Positions 35,418-46,773 of a stretch of 64,000 bases of DNA are shown here, in pieces (positions within the stretch are counted from its first letter, which is position 1; each line of letters opens with the position of its first letter). The DNA comes from Dolomedes plantarius. Lineage: Eukaryota > Arthropoda > Arachnida > Araneae > Dolomedidae. The DNA is taken from contig OU015492.1 in NCBI GenBank assembly GCA_907164885.2, positions 193,076,477-193,140,476 on the forward strand, given 5' to 3'. The notes under the pieces were generated by a model that saw only the letters and a program-made list of their open reading frames with translations, was not told the origin of the DNA and made no database searches. The translations under genes and the position numbers were made by a program.

Positions 35418-37292
35418 TATTATAGACAACAATAATTTCATATTTAAAGAGTAGTCCATGAAGAGGAATTTACTTTTTGCTAAAGTTAAAATAACAATAT
35501 ATACTAATTATCAACTAAACTATAATTAAAGCTATTATTTTAATATTTATCAAATGAATTTGAGGAAATACTTTGACATTGTGTGACCTAAATAAACAAT
35601 TTTTTTCTAACAAAAATTGTTTTATTTTAGATGATTTCATAAGACTTTATTTGGAATAAAAAATATCTTTATTACGCGTCAGAAATTCTTAATTATATAA
35701 ATGTTTTCTCGAAGTTACTGCTATATGTCCTTATGAAAACATTCATAAAATTCATTTGAAACATTTTCATTCTTTCTTATGATGCAAATTTTAAATAGTA
35801 TAAGTTTTTTGTAATATACAAGAGTAATAAATCTGATGCATGTGCAAATTTTCAACATCAGAATGTTTCAAAACATTATGTCAAACATTATCTCATTAAC
35901 TTAAGAGAGAAAGAGATGCACACTCAGTTAGGAGGGCGATTTAGTACAACTAATAAAAACACCCAACACTCAAAATTACGGAAGATAACATTGGAGAGAT
36001 TTCCTTGAACAAAACTTATTTGCAGAACATACGCATAATGTCTGTAAACTGTCTGGAATTCTTATCACGGTAGAAGAACATTAAGTTCAAGTTAGTGTTA
36101 CAGAAGTTAATTGCTATTTCTTTAGGTCTTATAAGTATTACTGTACCAATTACTTACATTTGCATTACTGGAAACATGAAATATGTACATAACAAAATAA
36201 ACTCTTTGTTTTTAGGAATGACCATTCATAAAGAAACATATATATCGTCTCTGAATAATCTTTAAAAATCATATAAAGTAACAGCAAGAAATAAAAACTT
36301 ACATGCGGGAAAACTAAAATTAGATTTGAACTTATTTTGAACACTAAAGCATACTACGCCTTAAATAGTAAGCTAAGTCAAAATGCGTAGGCATTTTGGT
36401 TCTGTAGTGAGAAGGCAATCTTAAAATTTGACTTTGAAATTCGTAATGAGTTTAATTTATAATTGTTCAGTTAGGATTTCTTAAGGTTTTTGTATCTCAT
36501 AAGTATTCATAATTTATATCTTTTATCGACCATACCCAAAATGCACCTATAGCTTGAACATGAAATATTTGATAATATTTTAAGCGTTTGAGAATCTGAA
36601 GACTTGTATAATATTTATACATATGTGAGACCTCAAAATAACAGTATTTTAAAACAATCGATTTGACCCTATGCAAGAAATGATCTAATTTTTTTCGTGT
36701 TTTGGTATATAATACTTAGTTTTCAGTTGATATATCTGAGCTCTATTAATAAGGAATTAATAATGGTATTCTACAATATCAGTAAAAAAGGTAGAATAAA
36801 AATATTGCAAATGGTTTAAAATTAGTACTACTCCGCAGAAAAATATTTTTACTCGAAACCTGCAAGCTATGTCAGTTTAAATGCTTACTAAGTATCTTTT
36901 CTTCTTTTATCGGTTTTCAATAGCGGATAAAACTAATATCAGTCGAAGTAACAAAGGATCATTTATCTAAGTCTTTCCGGAAATATTTCAAGTATGATCT
37001 TAAAATAAACAGGTGATTTCTTGTTGTATGACTTTTACCTGTCACTTTATTAAAGTCATATATTTTCTTTCTGTATTGGAAAACATTATTTAATGAACTG
37101 TACACCAGAAAATGGGGGAAATAAATGTTAACGGTTTTTTTTAAACTTTATTTTGCCGTTTGAGTCCATTTGTGTGTAATAAAAGTATAGAAAGAATGAA
37201 AGTATAAAAGGAAGTAGTTCTACTTTTTTAATTAAAATTAATTCTAAAGGAGGTACTGGATCGTTAATATTTAGAATAATAATGAATAAATA
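35418..37292. other. A+T-rich DNA, no gene seen
   Basis: No ORF, terminal repeat or RNA element was recognised. Confidence 0.6.
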
Positions 37293-38716
37293 CACTCATG
37301 GACGAAAAAATTAGCGAACCACGAAGGAGTCGTCAAAATGAAACGAAAATTTGCATACGTAATGACTACTTTGATATAAGTAAATGATAAGAAAATCAAA
37401 GAAAAGGGATAATTTATTTCATAGAAAAAGGCAAAAGAACGGAGGAGTTAATACTCCGTGGGACCCCCTCTAGCGCGAATGCACGATGTGATACGATCGG
37501 GCATTGAGTCATACAAGTTCTGTATGATGTCTTGAGACATTTCGTTCTATATTTGCTGTAACCTTGCCTCTAGTTCGTTCAAACTCGTGGGATGCCCAAC
37601 TCGTCGTCCCAAATGATCCCAGATATGCTCGATTGGAGACAAATCTGGGGATCGGGCAGGCCAAGGAAGGGTAGTAACAGTGCGGAGACAGTCTTGTGAC
37701 ACGCTTGCCGTATGAGGCCGAGCATTGTCTTGTTGAAAAATGGCTTCTGGGAGCCGTTGCATAAGTGGCAACACATGTGGTTGCAGGATTTCATGAACAT
37801 ACCGCTGGGCTGTCATGGTGCCACGGAACAATACTAGGGGTAACCGTGTATTGTAGGCAATGTCACCCCATACCATCACACCAGCTGTGGGAGCGATGTG
37901 TCGCTGTACAGCAAAGGCAGGATTGAAGCGTTCACCACAGGCTCTCCACACACGAACACGATTGTCATCACTGCCGAGATTGAATCTGGATTCGTCGCTA
38001 AAGACGACCTGGTCCCATTCCGCTGCAGTCCAGTTTCCTCGTGCGCGGCAAAACTCCAAATGGAGGCGTCGATGGGTGGGCGTCAAGGGCAGCACACGTA
38101 ATGGGCGCCGCGATACCAACTGTCCTTCAGCCAGGTGACTTCGTATGGATCAAGAAGACACAGAGGCCCCTAGTGAAGGTGCTACCTGTGCCTGGATGGC
38201 GGCCGATGAAGCAGTTGGCTGTATGCTTGCATTTCTTACGAAGTGGCGGTCTTCTCGGTGGTCTTCTCTGTGGTGGTCTGTCGAGGGCGTCCTGAGCCTG
38301 GTCTTCGTGTACATGACATCTCTCGTGTTCACTGGTCCCAACACCTCCTCACAACACAATCAGAGCGGCCTAATTGACGAGCTACTCGCCTAGCTGACCA
38401 CCCAGCTTCCATCATCCCGACGATTCTCCCCCTCTCAAACTGCGACAACTGCTTATATTGTCTTCGAACACGGCGTAATGGCATGTCTATCTCAGCTCTT
38501 CCTTTGTAAATGATTCAGCACACTCAAACAAGCTTTGGTTACCTGTTTTATACTCCACAGAGTACGATGTTCAACGCCCTCTACCGGCCATACGTAATGC
38601 GCAATCACGCTGCATTTCTAATCATTTGCATATCTCCCCAACATGTACCTTCATTGCAAGTTTCGTTACGATCCCGTAATTATTTCTTGGTGCGCTAATT
38701 TTTTTGTCCATGAGTG
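37293..38716 (-). mobile_element. Tc1-family transposon (CACTCATGGAC ends)
   Basis: Left CACTCATGGACGAAAAAATT (37293) pairs with the right end, whose inverse is CACTCATGGACAAAAAAATT, with similarity continuing through AGCG. TA flanks lie at 37291-37292 and 38717-38718. Length 1424 bp. Confidence 0.94.
37448..38484 (-). pseudogene. Tc1 transposase, one frameshift and three stops
   Basis: Starts at ATG 38484 with R-R-V-R-R-Q-Y-K-Q-L-S-Q-F-E-R-G-R-I-V-G-M, the first helix-turn-helix, broken by a TGA after C-W-D-Q. A frameshift follows between about 38360 and 38240. From 38359 to 37448 a single frame runs through L-V-S-R-R-P-L-R-V-L-P-L, F-S-D-E-S-R-F (first Asp), F-Q-Q-D-N-A-R-P-H-T (second Asp) and S-P-D-L-S-P-I-E-H-I-W-D (Glu), to R-G-G-P-T-E-Y and TAA. 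It is interrupted by a TGA at 38150-38152 and a TAG at 37547-37549. The catalytic triad is intact, with 32 residues between the second Asp and the Glu. This is a moderately decayed copy. Confidence 0.9.
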
Positions 38717-39247
38717 TATAAGTACAAATATTTTTGCGATAGGATATGGGATTAACTTGGATATCATGAATTTCTTTACAATAAACAAAGAAAAGAAACA
38801 GAAGTATTTCATTAAAATCAAGGATGAAAAATGCATTTGTGTTGCTTTTGGTTTCTAAAATTTTTCTTTCTTACCCGAAAAAACCTGCTCACCATGATGA
38901 TATTTTGTGATCACCCTTTTAAATCCTCATATAGTATCTTAGTTCTTATCTCAGTGTTGCTTTCAAGTGCAAGTACAAATTTCAGGGGTCAGGGACCAAA
39001 TGGCTTGCTTTCTGCAACCTACATATATGTTACTTGATTTAGAGAGGGTAGCTCAAGGTATTTAAGTATTTCACGGTATCCAACTGCGTTTAAAACATCG
39101 ATTTTGATGAAAATTCAGAAATTTATTTTATTCCTGTTTCTTTAAGGATGTAAATTTACTTATACTTTTTCTGTACGATCATTAGCAATGAAATCAGAAC
39201 GTTTTAAAAATGACCTGAAGTAGTAAATTTTAATATAAGTGAAAACT
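38717..39247. other. A+T-rich DNA, no gene seen
   Basis: No supported feature between the Tc1 element and the repeat-flanked piggyBac. Confidence 0.55.
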
Positions 39248-40715
39248 TTAATTGCAATTTCTGATGAACTTGTTTTTTCATTAACAGTAGTGTAGTCGCG
39301 TCACTTTTTAGAACGTCAGTAGTCGCGTGTCTGTCATTTCACCGCCATTACAATGCGGGATAAACATAGATATAAAAATAGTCTTCAATAGATATTAACA
39401 TAATTTTCGTTATCTAACAGATGATACTAACGATAAAGTTTTGTATATTTACAAATTAAATGTAAATCAATAATATATTGCTGAAAAGTTAAGAGTTAAT
39501 ATTGTTTTTATTTAAATTTATGAAAAAAGAAAGAAGAAAAAATAATGTATTTATCAAAAACATCATAATATGTATAAGCAGAACACACAGTACCAAAAAA
39601 ATGTCTCTCCTTTTATTCTTAGTTTGCTAATCCTCATCAAAATCAATTTCTGAACACTTTGCACATTTCAGATATATGTTAAAAGAATGCTCTTTGCATA
39701 TATACGAGCAACATTTCCGACATGTTTGCTTCGTTTTCCTACTTTGTTTTGTTGGGCAATAGATACATCCTTCTTCTTTGGGGGATCGTAGAGCTATTTT
39801 CGGGTTTCTCAACAAAATTGTTCAAATTTTCTTTTTTAAGGATTGAATAAAGTTGATATTTTCTTTTTATGATTTATGTGCTTTTCAGTAATTCAAGTGC
39901 AAGCTTCTTCAAAAGATGACGACGTGAAATCTTATCTCCCGTATTTCTTTGAAATTTAATTTGGCAGTTTATGCCACCAATGTTCATAAGAGAGAAAAAT
40001 ATAGTAAGTGGCTATCTATTACTTTCCTTGATACGGAATTAAAAGCTTTCATTTGATCTACATCGTCCACAGCTCTTTCTGTCTCATTATAGAAATTAAT
40101 TATCTCTGGTTTCTTTTGATCTGGGTTATAAGTAGAATTATCATTATGCATTTTAGAAATCAATAAAATAGAAGCATTTGGGGGGGGGGGGAGACATAAG
40201 AAACAAGAGTCACACCTCTTTGAAAACCAAGCTCACAGGAAAATATTTTTCTCTGCTTTGAAGGTAAGATTGTTTGTGGTATCTACTGTTTATATTTCCT
40301 TAATGTTCTGACTATTGTCAAATTATACTCCTTTAAAAGTGTCTTGGCTAAAGGGAAATAAGAAAATCAGGTGTTCATTGTAACGTTTCGTCCTGTGCCA
40401 GATATGGGAGTTACAATGCGCTTGAGAACACTATGCCGCCAGGTGCAAAAACTTGCTGACTCATTATTCGCGCCGCGGTCGAAACGATCGATTTTATCTT
40501 TTACAAGCAAGAACTTCCAAGAAAACCAGGAGATAATCTTAGAATCTCACATGTGGGTAGGAATAATACATAAGGTGAGTTACCAGGAATGTTATTAATA
40601 CAAGTTTAAGGGGAGGGAGGTTACAGGGAAACAATTGAAAAATGGCGGGGAATCAACCAACGCGCTACTACTGCCGGGTTAATTGCAATTTCTGATGAAC
40701 TTATTTTTTCATTAA
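39248..40715 (-). mobile_element. Second piggyBac element with 37-bp flanking direct repeats
   Basis: The element proper spans 39285-40678. Its left end begins CAGTAGTGTAGTCGCGTCA and the inverse of its right end CCCGGCAGTAGTAGCGCG, sharing a CAGTAGT..CGCG core. The flanks 39248-39284 and 40679-40715 are the same 37-bp sequence (one mismatch), each starting and ending with TTAA. A plain insertion would duplicate only TTAA. The 1394-bp length implies an internally deleted copy. Confidence 0.85.
39627..40470 (-). pseudogene. piggyBac transposase, C-terminal half, degraded
   Basis: Reading leftward: G-T-G-R-N-V-T-M-N then a TGA at 40367-40369 (the D-N-W-F region of the second catalytic Asp, with that Asp read as Asn), P-L-A-K-T-L-L-K-E-Y-N-L-T-I-V, V-T-L-V-S-Y-V, I-S-K-M-H-N-D, then F-Y-N-E-T-E-R-A-V-D-D-V-D (third Asp region). 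These are followed by I-F-F-S-L-M-N-I-G-G-I-N and a cysteine-rich tail (C-x2-C, C-x2-C, H, C-x2-C) in the 62-codon frame 39815-39627. A run of 12 C on the coding strand (40180-40191) causes one frameshift. The N-terminal half and first Asp were not recognised. It belongs to a different subfamily from the 4-kb copy. Confidence 0.82.
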
Positions 40716-40781
40716 AAATGTATACGACTATTGTGATAACTCAAAATATAATCATGATATGTCTATGCAATTTTTCAAGTA

Positions 40782-42187
40782 CACTGCTGGCCACTGTAAA
40801 TGCAACACCCTGAAGGAAACATGCAAATAACATGAAATTTACAACATGCATTAGCGGAGGTGAGATATGCAAATGATTAGAATTTCAGCGCAGACGCACA
40901 TCACGCGCGCCTGTGGCGCCACTTCAAAGGGCTATTTAAAGCTTGGAGATTTCGACGATTTCAAGTTCGGCAATTGTGTTTTTCTAGTTTTTTTCAAAAA
41001 ACGATCAATTATGCCTCGTCGAAAACAGCGATCATCTTTTGATCAAGTATCCGAGTTCGACAGAGGAAGGATAGTGGCCTACCGAGATTGTGGATTATCT
41101 TTCAGGGAAATCGGTAGTCGTGTTGGACGAAACCAAAGAACTGTAATGCGGATATGTGATCGTCGGATGCAGGAGGGTACGACGGACCGGCGTGTTCGAT
41201 CGCATCCACCTCAGCGCACCACTTCACGTGATGACAGGCAAATTGTTCGCATGGCAGTGATGGATCGCTCAGTCACATCACGAACCATAGCACAGCACAT
41301 GCAGTCTGTAACGCATCATCCAGTGTCTGCGCGTACCATTCGACGCCCTTTACAGCAGAGTAGTCTGTCCGCAAGACGTCCATTGCTTTGTCTACCCTTG
41401 ATGCAGAACCACACACGTCTCCGCCGCCAATGGTGCGATTACAGAAGGATGTGGACGGCAGAATGGAATGAAATTGTCTTTACTGACGAGTCACGCTTCT
41501 TTCTGCAACACCAGGATGGTCGCAATTGAGTCTGGAGACACCGTGAAGAGAGGATGCTGAACAGCTGCGTTATGCACCGCCACACTGGTCCTGCACCGGG
41601 TATTATGGTATGGGGCGGTATTGGATATCACTCTTGCACACCTCTAGTACGAATTGCCGGTACTTTAAACATCCAGCGCTACATCTCCGAGGTGTTAGAG
41701 CCAGTTGTCCTTCCTTACCTTCAGGGCTTGCCCACAGCCATATTTCAACAGGATAATGCGCGACCACACGTGGCACGCATTGTCCAACGGTTCTTCGTCA
41801 ATCGCCAGAGTGAATTGATTCCCTGGCCGCGTCGCTCTCCGGATCTTTCGCCGATAGAAAACATGTGGTCCATGGTTGCTCTACAATTCACCCATATTCC
41901 ATCCCCAGCTGCCACAGCAGATCAACTTTGGCAACGTGTGGAAGCTGCTTGGTCTGCTGTACCCCAAGAACTCATCCAAAGTCTCTTTGAATCAATACCG
42001 AGGCATGTGCCAGCGGTGATCTCCAACAATGGCGGCTACTCTGGCTACTGATTTTGGCAGGAACCACACTTCACTGAAGTCTATAAATTTAATCATTTGA
42101 TACTTAGTCAACATGTTATTTACAAAATAAATTTTGTTGTGATATCTCTTGTCTTTCTTGGTGTTGCAATTTGGGTGGCCAACAGTG
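40782..42187 (+). mobile_element. Tc1-family transposon (CACTGTTGGCCAC ends)
   Basis: Left CACTGCTGGCCACTGTAAAT and the inverse of the right end CACTGTTGGCCACCCAAATT share most positions, then GCAACACC. TA flanks lie at 40780-40781 and 42188-42189. Length 1406 bp. Confidence 0.94.
41011..42051 (+). pseudogene. Tc1 transposase, full length with a single stop
   Basis: One continuous frame of 346 codons from ATG 41011 to TGA 42049-42051, interrupted only by TGA 41527-41529 in the Q-D-G-R-N / V-W-R-H region. It starts with basic residues (P-R-R-K-Q-R). Two helix-turn-helix segments follow: F-D-R-G-R-I-V-A-Y-R near residue 19, and a second after the T-D-R-R-V-R-S-H-P linker. The DDE domain shows F-T-D-E-S-R-F (first Asp), F-Q-Q-D-N-A-R-P-H-V (second Asp) and S-P-D-L-S-P-I-E-N-M-W (Glu), with 34 residues between the last two. 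All catalytic residues survive, making this the best-preserved transposase here. The frame is also open upstream from 40867, but family length favours 41011. Confidence 0.92.
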
Positions 42188-42568
42188 TATTTTTTCCGTG
42201 ACACTGAGAATGTAATGAACAACATATTAGGCTCCATGCATATTTTTTGTTGATTCATAGCTGTTGTTGAGTGCAACGCCTGACCGCATTTAAAAAGAGA
42301 GCTGCTGTCGCTAGAGCATATGTAACGATTTGACATGTGGTGCGGAAGAGCTCTGAGTTGCGGACGATGTGTAGCGTAACTGAGAGATGATATCAATAAA
42401 ATTATGAGAAAAATTATATAAAAAAATAATTATATAAAATGTTATATATTAATAAATAATAATAATCTAATAATTTTATAAATTTATTTTAAATAATAAT
42501 TTTTTATTAATAATTTTATATAATTATATAAAATTATATAAAAATTATACAAAATTCATTTTAATTAC
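42188..42568. other. Spacer with extreme A+T stretch
   Basis: 42405-42555 is almost only A and T with TATATAA-type repeats. 42200-42400 is of ordinary composition with no recognised feature. Confidence 0.55.
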
Positions 42569-42994
42569 CATGTTTCTAATTAACTCGCTTTCTTGTTTGT
42601 TTGTTTGTTTGTGTGTGTGTTTGTCCGGTACAAATCTAGAAATCGATTTTTAACTAACATCCCGACTAGCTAGACATTTGAAACATTTAGAATAGCTCAG
42701 CACACGATGACAATGCCTTATTTTAATACTTTTATCCATCTTTAAGCAAATTTGAATTCATTTTCAGTTACTTTTGTTTTGTAGACTGGTGCATCCATCT
42801 ATCGGCCGGGACGGGAACGGAAAGTTAAACGCAAGTTAACTTCCAATTAACTTCGTTTTCTTTCGAGTTGATGGGATAATTCTTTAAAAAAAATTTTTTA
42901 AGTATTTATTAATACATAGGATTGTCAAGTTTATATGATTCAACAGAAAATTTAAAAATATGGTATATAAAAAGTTATTTTTATCTTGTAATTA
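42569..42994. repeat. 420-bp dispersed repeat, copy A (inverted mate at 46812)
   Basis: Shares most of its length, in inverse orientation, with 46812-47231: TAACTCGCTTTCTTGTTTG, the AATCGATT/CCCGACTAG part, AGACTGGTGCA, and a tail ending TTTTTATCTTGTAATTAT. It includes a TTTG simple repeat near 42595. No terminal inverted repeat or ORF was seen, and the class is unknown. Confidence 0.85.
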
Positions 42995-43476
42995 TTTATG
43001 AGTTATAATCATTCATTTAAAGAGAATCTAGAGCTATCGATGGGCCATACAGCTGTGTTATAAGAAATCTCATGAAAAATCACTGAAATTTTACATGTAA
43101 AATGCATATAATGACCTGTATATTTTTTACAGATTTCAAGATATAAATTAGTTTTTAATTCATTACACTCTTGAGAACTTTATATACATATCATAAAAAT
43201 TTTTTTACATCCATCATTTATTTTTGTAGAGCTAGAGCCTATTGTATAAAAATTTGCTATCATTTCGACAATAACTTTACAATTTCATAAAATGTTGTAT
43301 AGTTATGAACTGTTTTTTTCGTCCTGTTTCTATTTGGTGCTATATTCCAGCGAAAAATGGGACCAAAATTTTCCTCAAGTCAAGTTTGCAAGGGCACCGA
43401 AAGTAGTCGGATACGTTAAACTCGTTGAGTGGAAAGGATAGAATTAGAACAATTATTCATGCACAGCAATGTTTAA
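42995..43476. other. A+T-rich spacer
   Basis: No feature recognised between copy A of the 420-bp repeat and the TTAA-flanked element. Confidence 0.5.
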
Positions 43477-43729
43477 GGCTGCTGTGTACTAACCCTAAGG
43501 GTTTCGCTCACTTCAATGTTAACCTATGGAGAAAATTTGCCCAAGGATTTCGACTTGTATTTAATTTTTTTCCAAATGTACTCCGTAATAGAGAAAGAAA
43601 TTTTACACCATGGGGCATTTACGTTTTAAAAATGAAATGCAAATGATATTTTAAAATTCAAATTATTCGAGGAAAAAATCTGGTATAATGTGTTTAAAAC
43701 GCTCATCAATTCTTTTGGTGGACGAAATA

Positions 43730-45221
43730 CACTTGTTATCAAAAATTAATGAAAATCACAAAAAGAGGGTTGACACATTCAAAAACAAGGCCAATCTGTT
43801 TAAAATTTGAATATGTTATTAGGTAAAAGGTGTTGAACAGTACTCCATTATGCAAAATAGCGGCGCTGCAATCAGAATACGTCATTTGCGAGGAGCATAA
43901 AAGTGCATGTCTCAGAACAAAGCGACAATTGTCTCTGCGAGGCTGCGATTAGACATCTGGCATAGCCAAATTGTAACAATGATCTCCAGGCATCATTTGA
44001 CCGAAGAAAAGCGATGGCGAGCTATTGGGAGAATAGAGGCCGGACAAAGTCAGACAGAAGTGGCCAGATGCCTAAATGTGTGTCTGTATATGGTTCATAG
44101 ACTTTCGAAACAATTTCTAACCACGGATTCGGCATCCAGGAGGGTCAGCAAAGGACGGCCATACGCTACGACGAGTGCCGATGACCGATATTTGTCATTA
44201 TGCTCACGAAGGAAAAGAACTGCAAATCCGTCTGAACTCAGATCCTCCCTCGCCGCAAGCTCCGGAAGGTTGGTATCAACGTCAATCGTGCGTAGAAGGC
44301 TTTGCGAAGGTGGTCTTTTTGCGAGGCGACCAGACATTTGCGTCCCTCTCAAGTCACGCCATAGGCGGTAACGTTTGCAGTGGGCACGCCAACATGTCCA
44401 CTGGACGCTTGGTCAATGGAGGGCTGTTCTCTTTATGGATGAGTACAGGTTTAACCTCTAAAGCGATAGTAGACGTATTTTGATTTGGAAAGAACCTGGA
44501 ACTCGTTTTCATCCATCACACATCCGTGAAAGAGATGCATACGGATCAGGCAGTGTCTGTGTTTGGGGTGGTATCACTTTGGGTGGACGCACAGACCTCC
44601 ATGTCTTTCCCCGTCGAAATGTGAATGCTCACGTCTATAGATATCATATCCTTGATGCTTATGTGAGTCCTTATGCTGGGGCAATAGGCGATGCTTTCGT
44701 GCTACAGGACGATAACGCGAGGCCGCACAAGGCTCGCAACGTGGATGCTTATCTTGAGTAGGAAACAATTCAGCGCATGGAGTGGCTAGCTCGATCACCG
44801 GACCTGAATCCTATCGAGCATGTTTGGGACGCTTTAGGACGTCGTATAGATGCTCTCAATCCTCCTCCTAGTACCCTAGCCACGCTTTCAATTGCTTTGC
44901 AAGAGCAATGGCTCTCACTTCCTACCGAACTCATAGACCGCATAATTGACAGCATCACATATCACTATGTGCTGTATTGCTTCTCGAGGGGATCATGCGC
45001 CATATTAAAGGTACTTTTCCTATACCAAACTGAAACATCCGGTTAGTTCATTGTATACATTTGCTAATTTCTATACCACCATAATTGTCTGGAGATTTCT
45101 TTTTATGCATTTTATACCTACCTATGTGTTGTATAATGTGTATAAGTTTCATTAAATTCTATGCGTAACTTTATGAGTAATCGTTATTTTTGTGACTTTT
45201 CCTTAATTTTTGATAACCAGT
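43730..45221 (+). mobile_element. Tc1-family transposon (CACTTGTTATC ends), nested
   Basis: Left CACTTGTTATCAAAAATTAA and the inverse of the right end CACTGGTTATCAAAAATTAA pair over more than 30 bp. TA flanks lie at 43728-43729 and 45222-45223. It lies inside the TTAA-flanked element and so inserted after it. Confidence 0.94.
43979..45046 (+). pseudogene. Tc1 transposase, one frame with three stops
   Basis: The whole protein lies in a single frame from the likely start ATG 43979 (I-S-R-H-H-L-T-E-E-K-R-W-R-A-I-G). The helix-turn-helix region has S-Q-T-E-V-A-R-C-L-N-V, then a G-R-P-Y linker. The DDE domain has F-M-D-E-Y-R-F-N-L (first Asp), L-Q-D-D-N-A-R-P-H-K (second Asp) and S-P-D-L-N-P-I-E-H-V-W-D (Glu). 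Three nonsense codons interrupt it: TAA 44369-44371, TAA 44459-44461 and TAG 44759-44761. There is no frameshift across about 1 kb. Substitutions without indels suggest short residence or few replication errors since insertion. In-frame codons also extend upstream to 43907. Confidence 0.9.
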
Positions 45222-45386
45222 GTATATAAAATGAATCCTGTTGCAAGGTGCATAAAAGTTCAGGCTATCTGAAAATACAATTTTTATTGGATTATCAGCA
45301 TTGATATAGCTATGAATAATAGACAAATTTTCTTCATAGGTTAACATCGAGGTGAGCGAATACAATAGGGTTAGTACACAGCAGAC

Positions 45387-46773
45387 TTAATAGAAAAAAG
45401 TTATACGCTATATGGATTTTACAGTCTAGTGGTTCAAGTTTCTTAGTAATCAAGTGTGTATATAAGTGCAAAAAACGTCGGTTTTAAACTCTAAGGACCG
45501 ATCCGTTTGTACCTCATGTTTCAGTAAAGAGCTATAGCAGTCCAAAACTAAAAATCCAGAATTTTTTTTAATAAAATATAATTAAGAATAACTTGAATAG
45601 GTTATTGCGTGATATTAATCTTTTAACAATTGCTGATGGTAAAAATATATATATATATCAAACAGGAAATCCTGAAAACTTCAATTATATTTACTATTTT
45701 ATGGTTTAAAATATTAAGTAAAAGAATTAATGTTTCCAGCAATTCAACAGGCAATTATTCCATAGATGTCACATCACTTCCTGAAATTAATTACGTATAA
45801 AGAAAAAAAATCAGTTCACATATGAACTTGCCTTATAGCCTAAATTTTCTTCAAAAAGTTGTAAGAAATATTAATCGATTGTTTTTTAACGGAATAAGCA
45901 AGTATTTGGGTTCAACTGAAACAGCTTTAATCACACTTCGTGACTTTTAATCATAGATTTTTAAAAGTCTGTGTCCTTGATACGGAATATTTTAGCGGCT
46001 CGTACGAAAAACACTTTTATTAGGACAAGGAGAAATTCAAATTTTCTTAAGAGTTTAAATTTATCCATAAGCATAAGGATTTTCGATTAAAATTATAATG
46101 AGATATCAGTTCTCTGATTTAACAACTTCAGAGTCAAATGAATCATCCATTATTTTGTCTAAAATGAGTAAAATCGTACTAAAATCACCGTGAAAAGGCA
46201 TTTCTTTAAACAAAAGAGTAAAAGCACAAGATATAGTAGAATAAATTGAATTTTCAGAAATTCTAACAATGAAGTTCTATTTTTTCTCAACAAGTATCAT
46301 TACAATATGATTTATTTTATTTACTTCAGAAGTTCAAAAATAAAAATATATTTCAAATTTTAAGTATGTCTACTTTTAAATGATTCATTATTTTATTCAT
46401 TTATGATTATTATAATGATTGATAATTTTATTATTTTATTTTATCTCTATTTCTTTGAGAAACTAATATTTCAGTCCATAGTGAAATAAAGACAATATGG
46501 AATTTGGTGTATTTCACTTTTATGTACTTAAAATGCAGACCTCTTTCTTCATCACACTAGCTGATGTTGACTCAGTGTCCAGGTGCAGATTATCCACCAG
46601 CCCCTAAAAAAACCATTAATTTCGGACTTGTGCAACTGTCCCAGAACAATTGCTTGTACAATACCTAGACTAAGAACTAACCGCTTTAAGGGTATAAAAG
46701 TCCAACCTGAAGGTACAAGATTCTTTATCAACTGTAGAAATTGTCCAGAAACCCAACTATTTCCAGAATATAT
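45387..46773. other. A+T-rich DNA, no gene seen
   Basis: A short TA run at about 45645-45658. No other supported feature. Confidence 0.55.

Larger units (their letters stand above)
43477..45386. mobile_element. TTAA-flanked non-autonomous element carrying a Tc1
   Basis: TTAA at 43473-43476 is followed by GGCTGCTGTGTACTAACCCT. On the right, the inverse of GTCTGCTGTGTACTAACCCT ends at 45386 and is followed by TTAA 45387-45390. Inverted similarity continues inward for about 70 bp (GTTAACCTATG, GAAAATTTG). Without the 1492-bp Tc1 and its duplicated TA it would be about 416 bp. TTAA target choice suggests mobilisation by a piggyBac-type enzyme. Confidence 0.82.
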
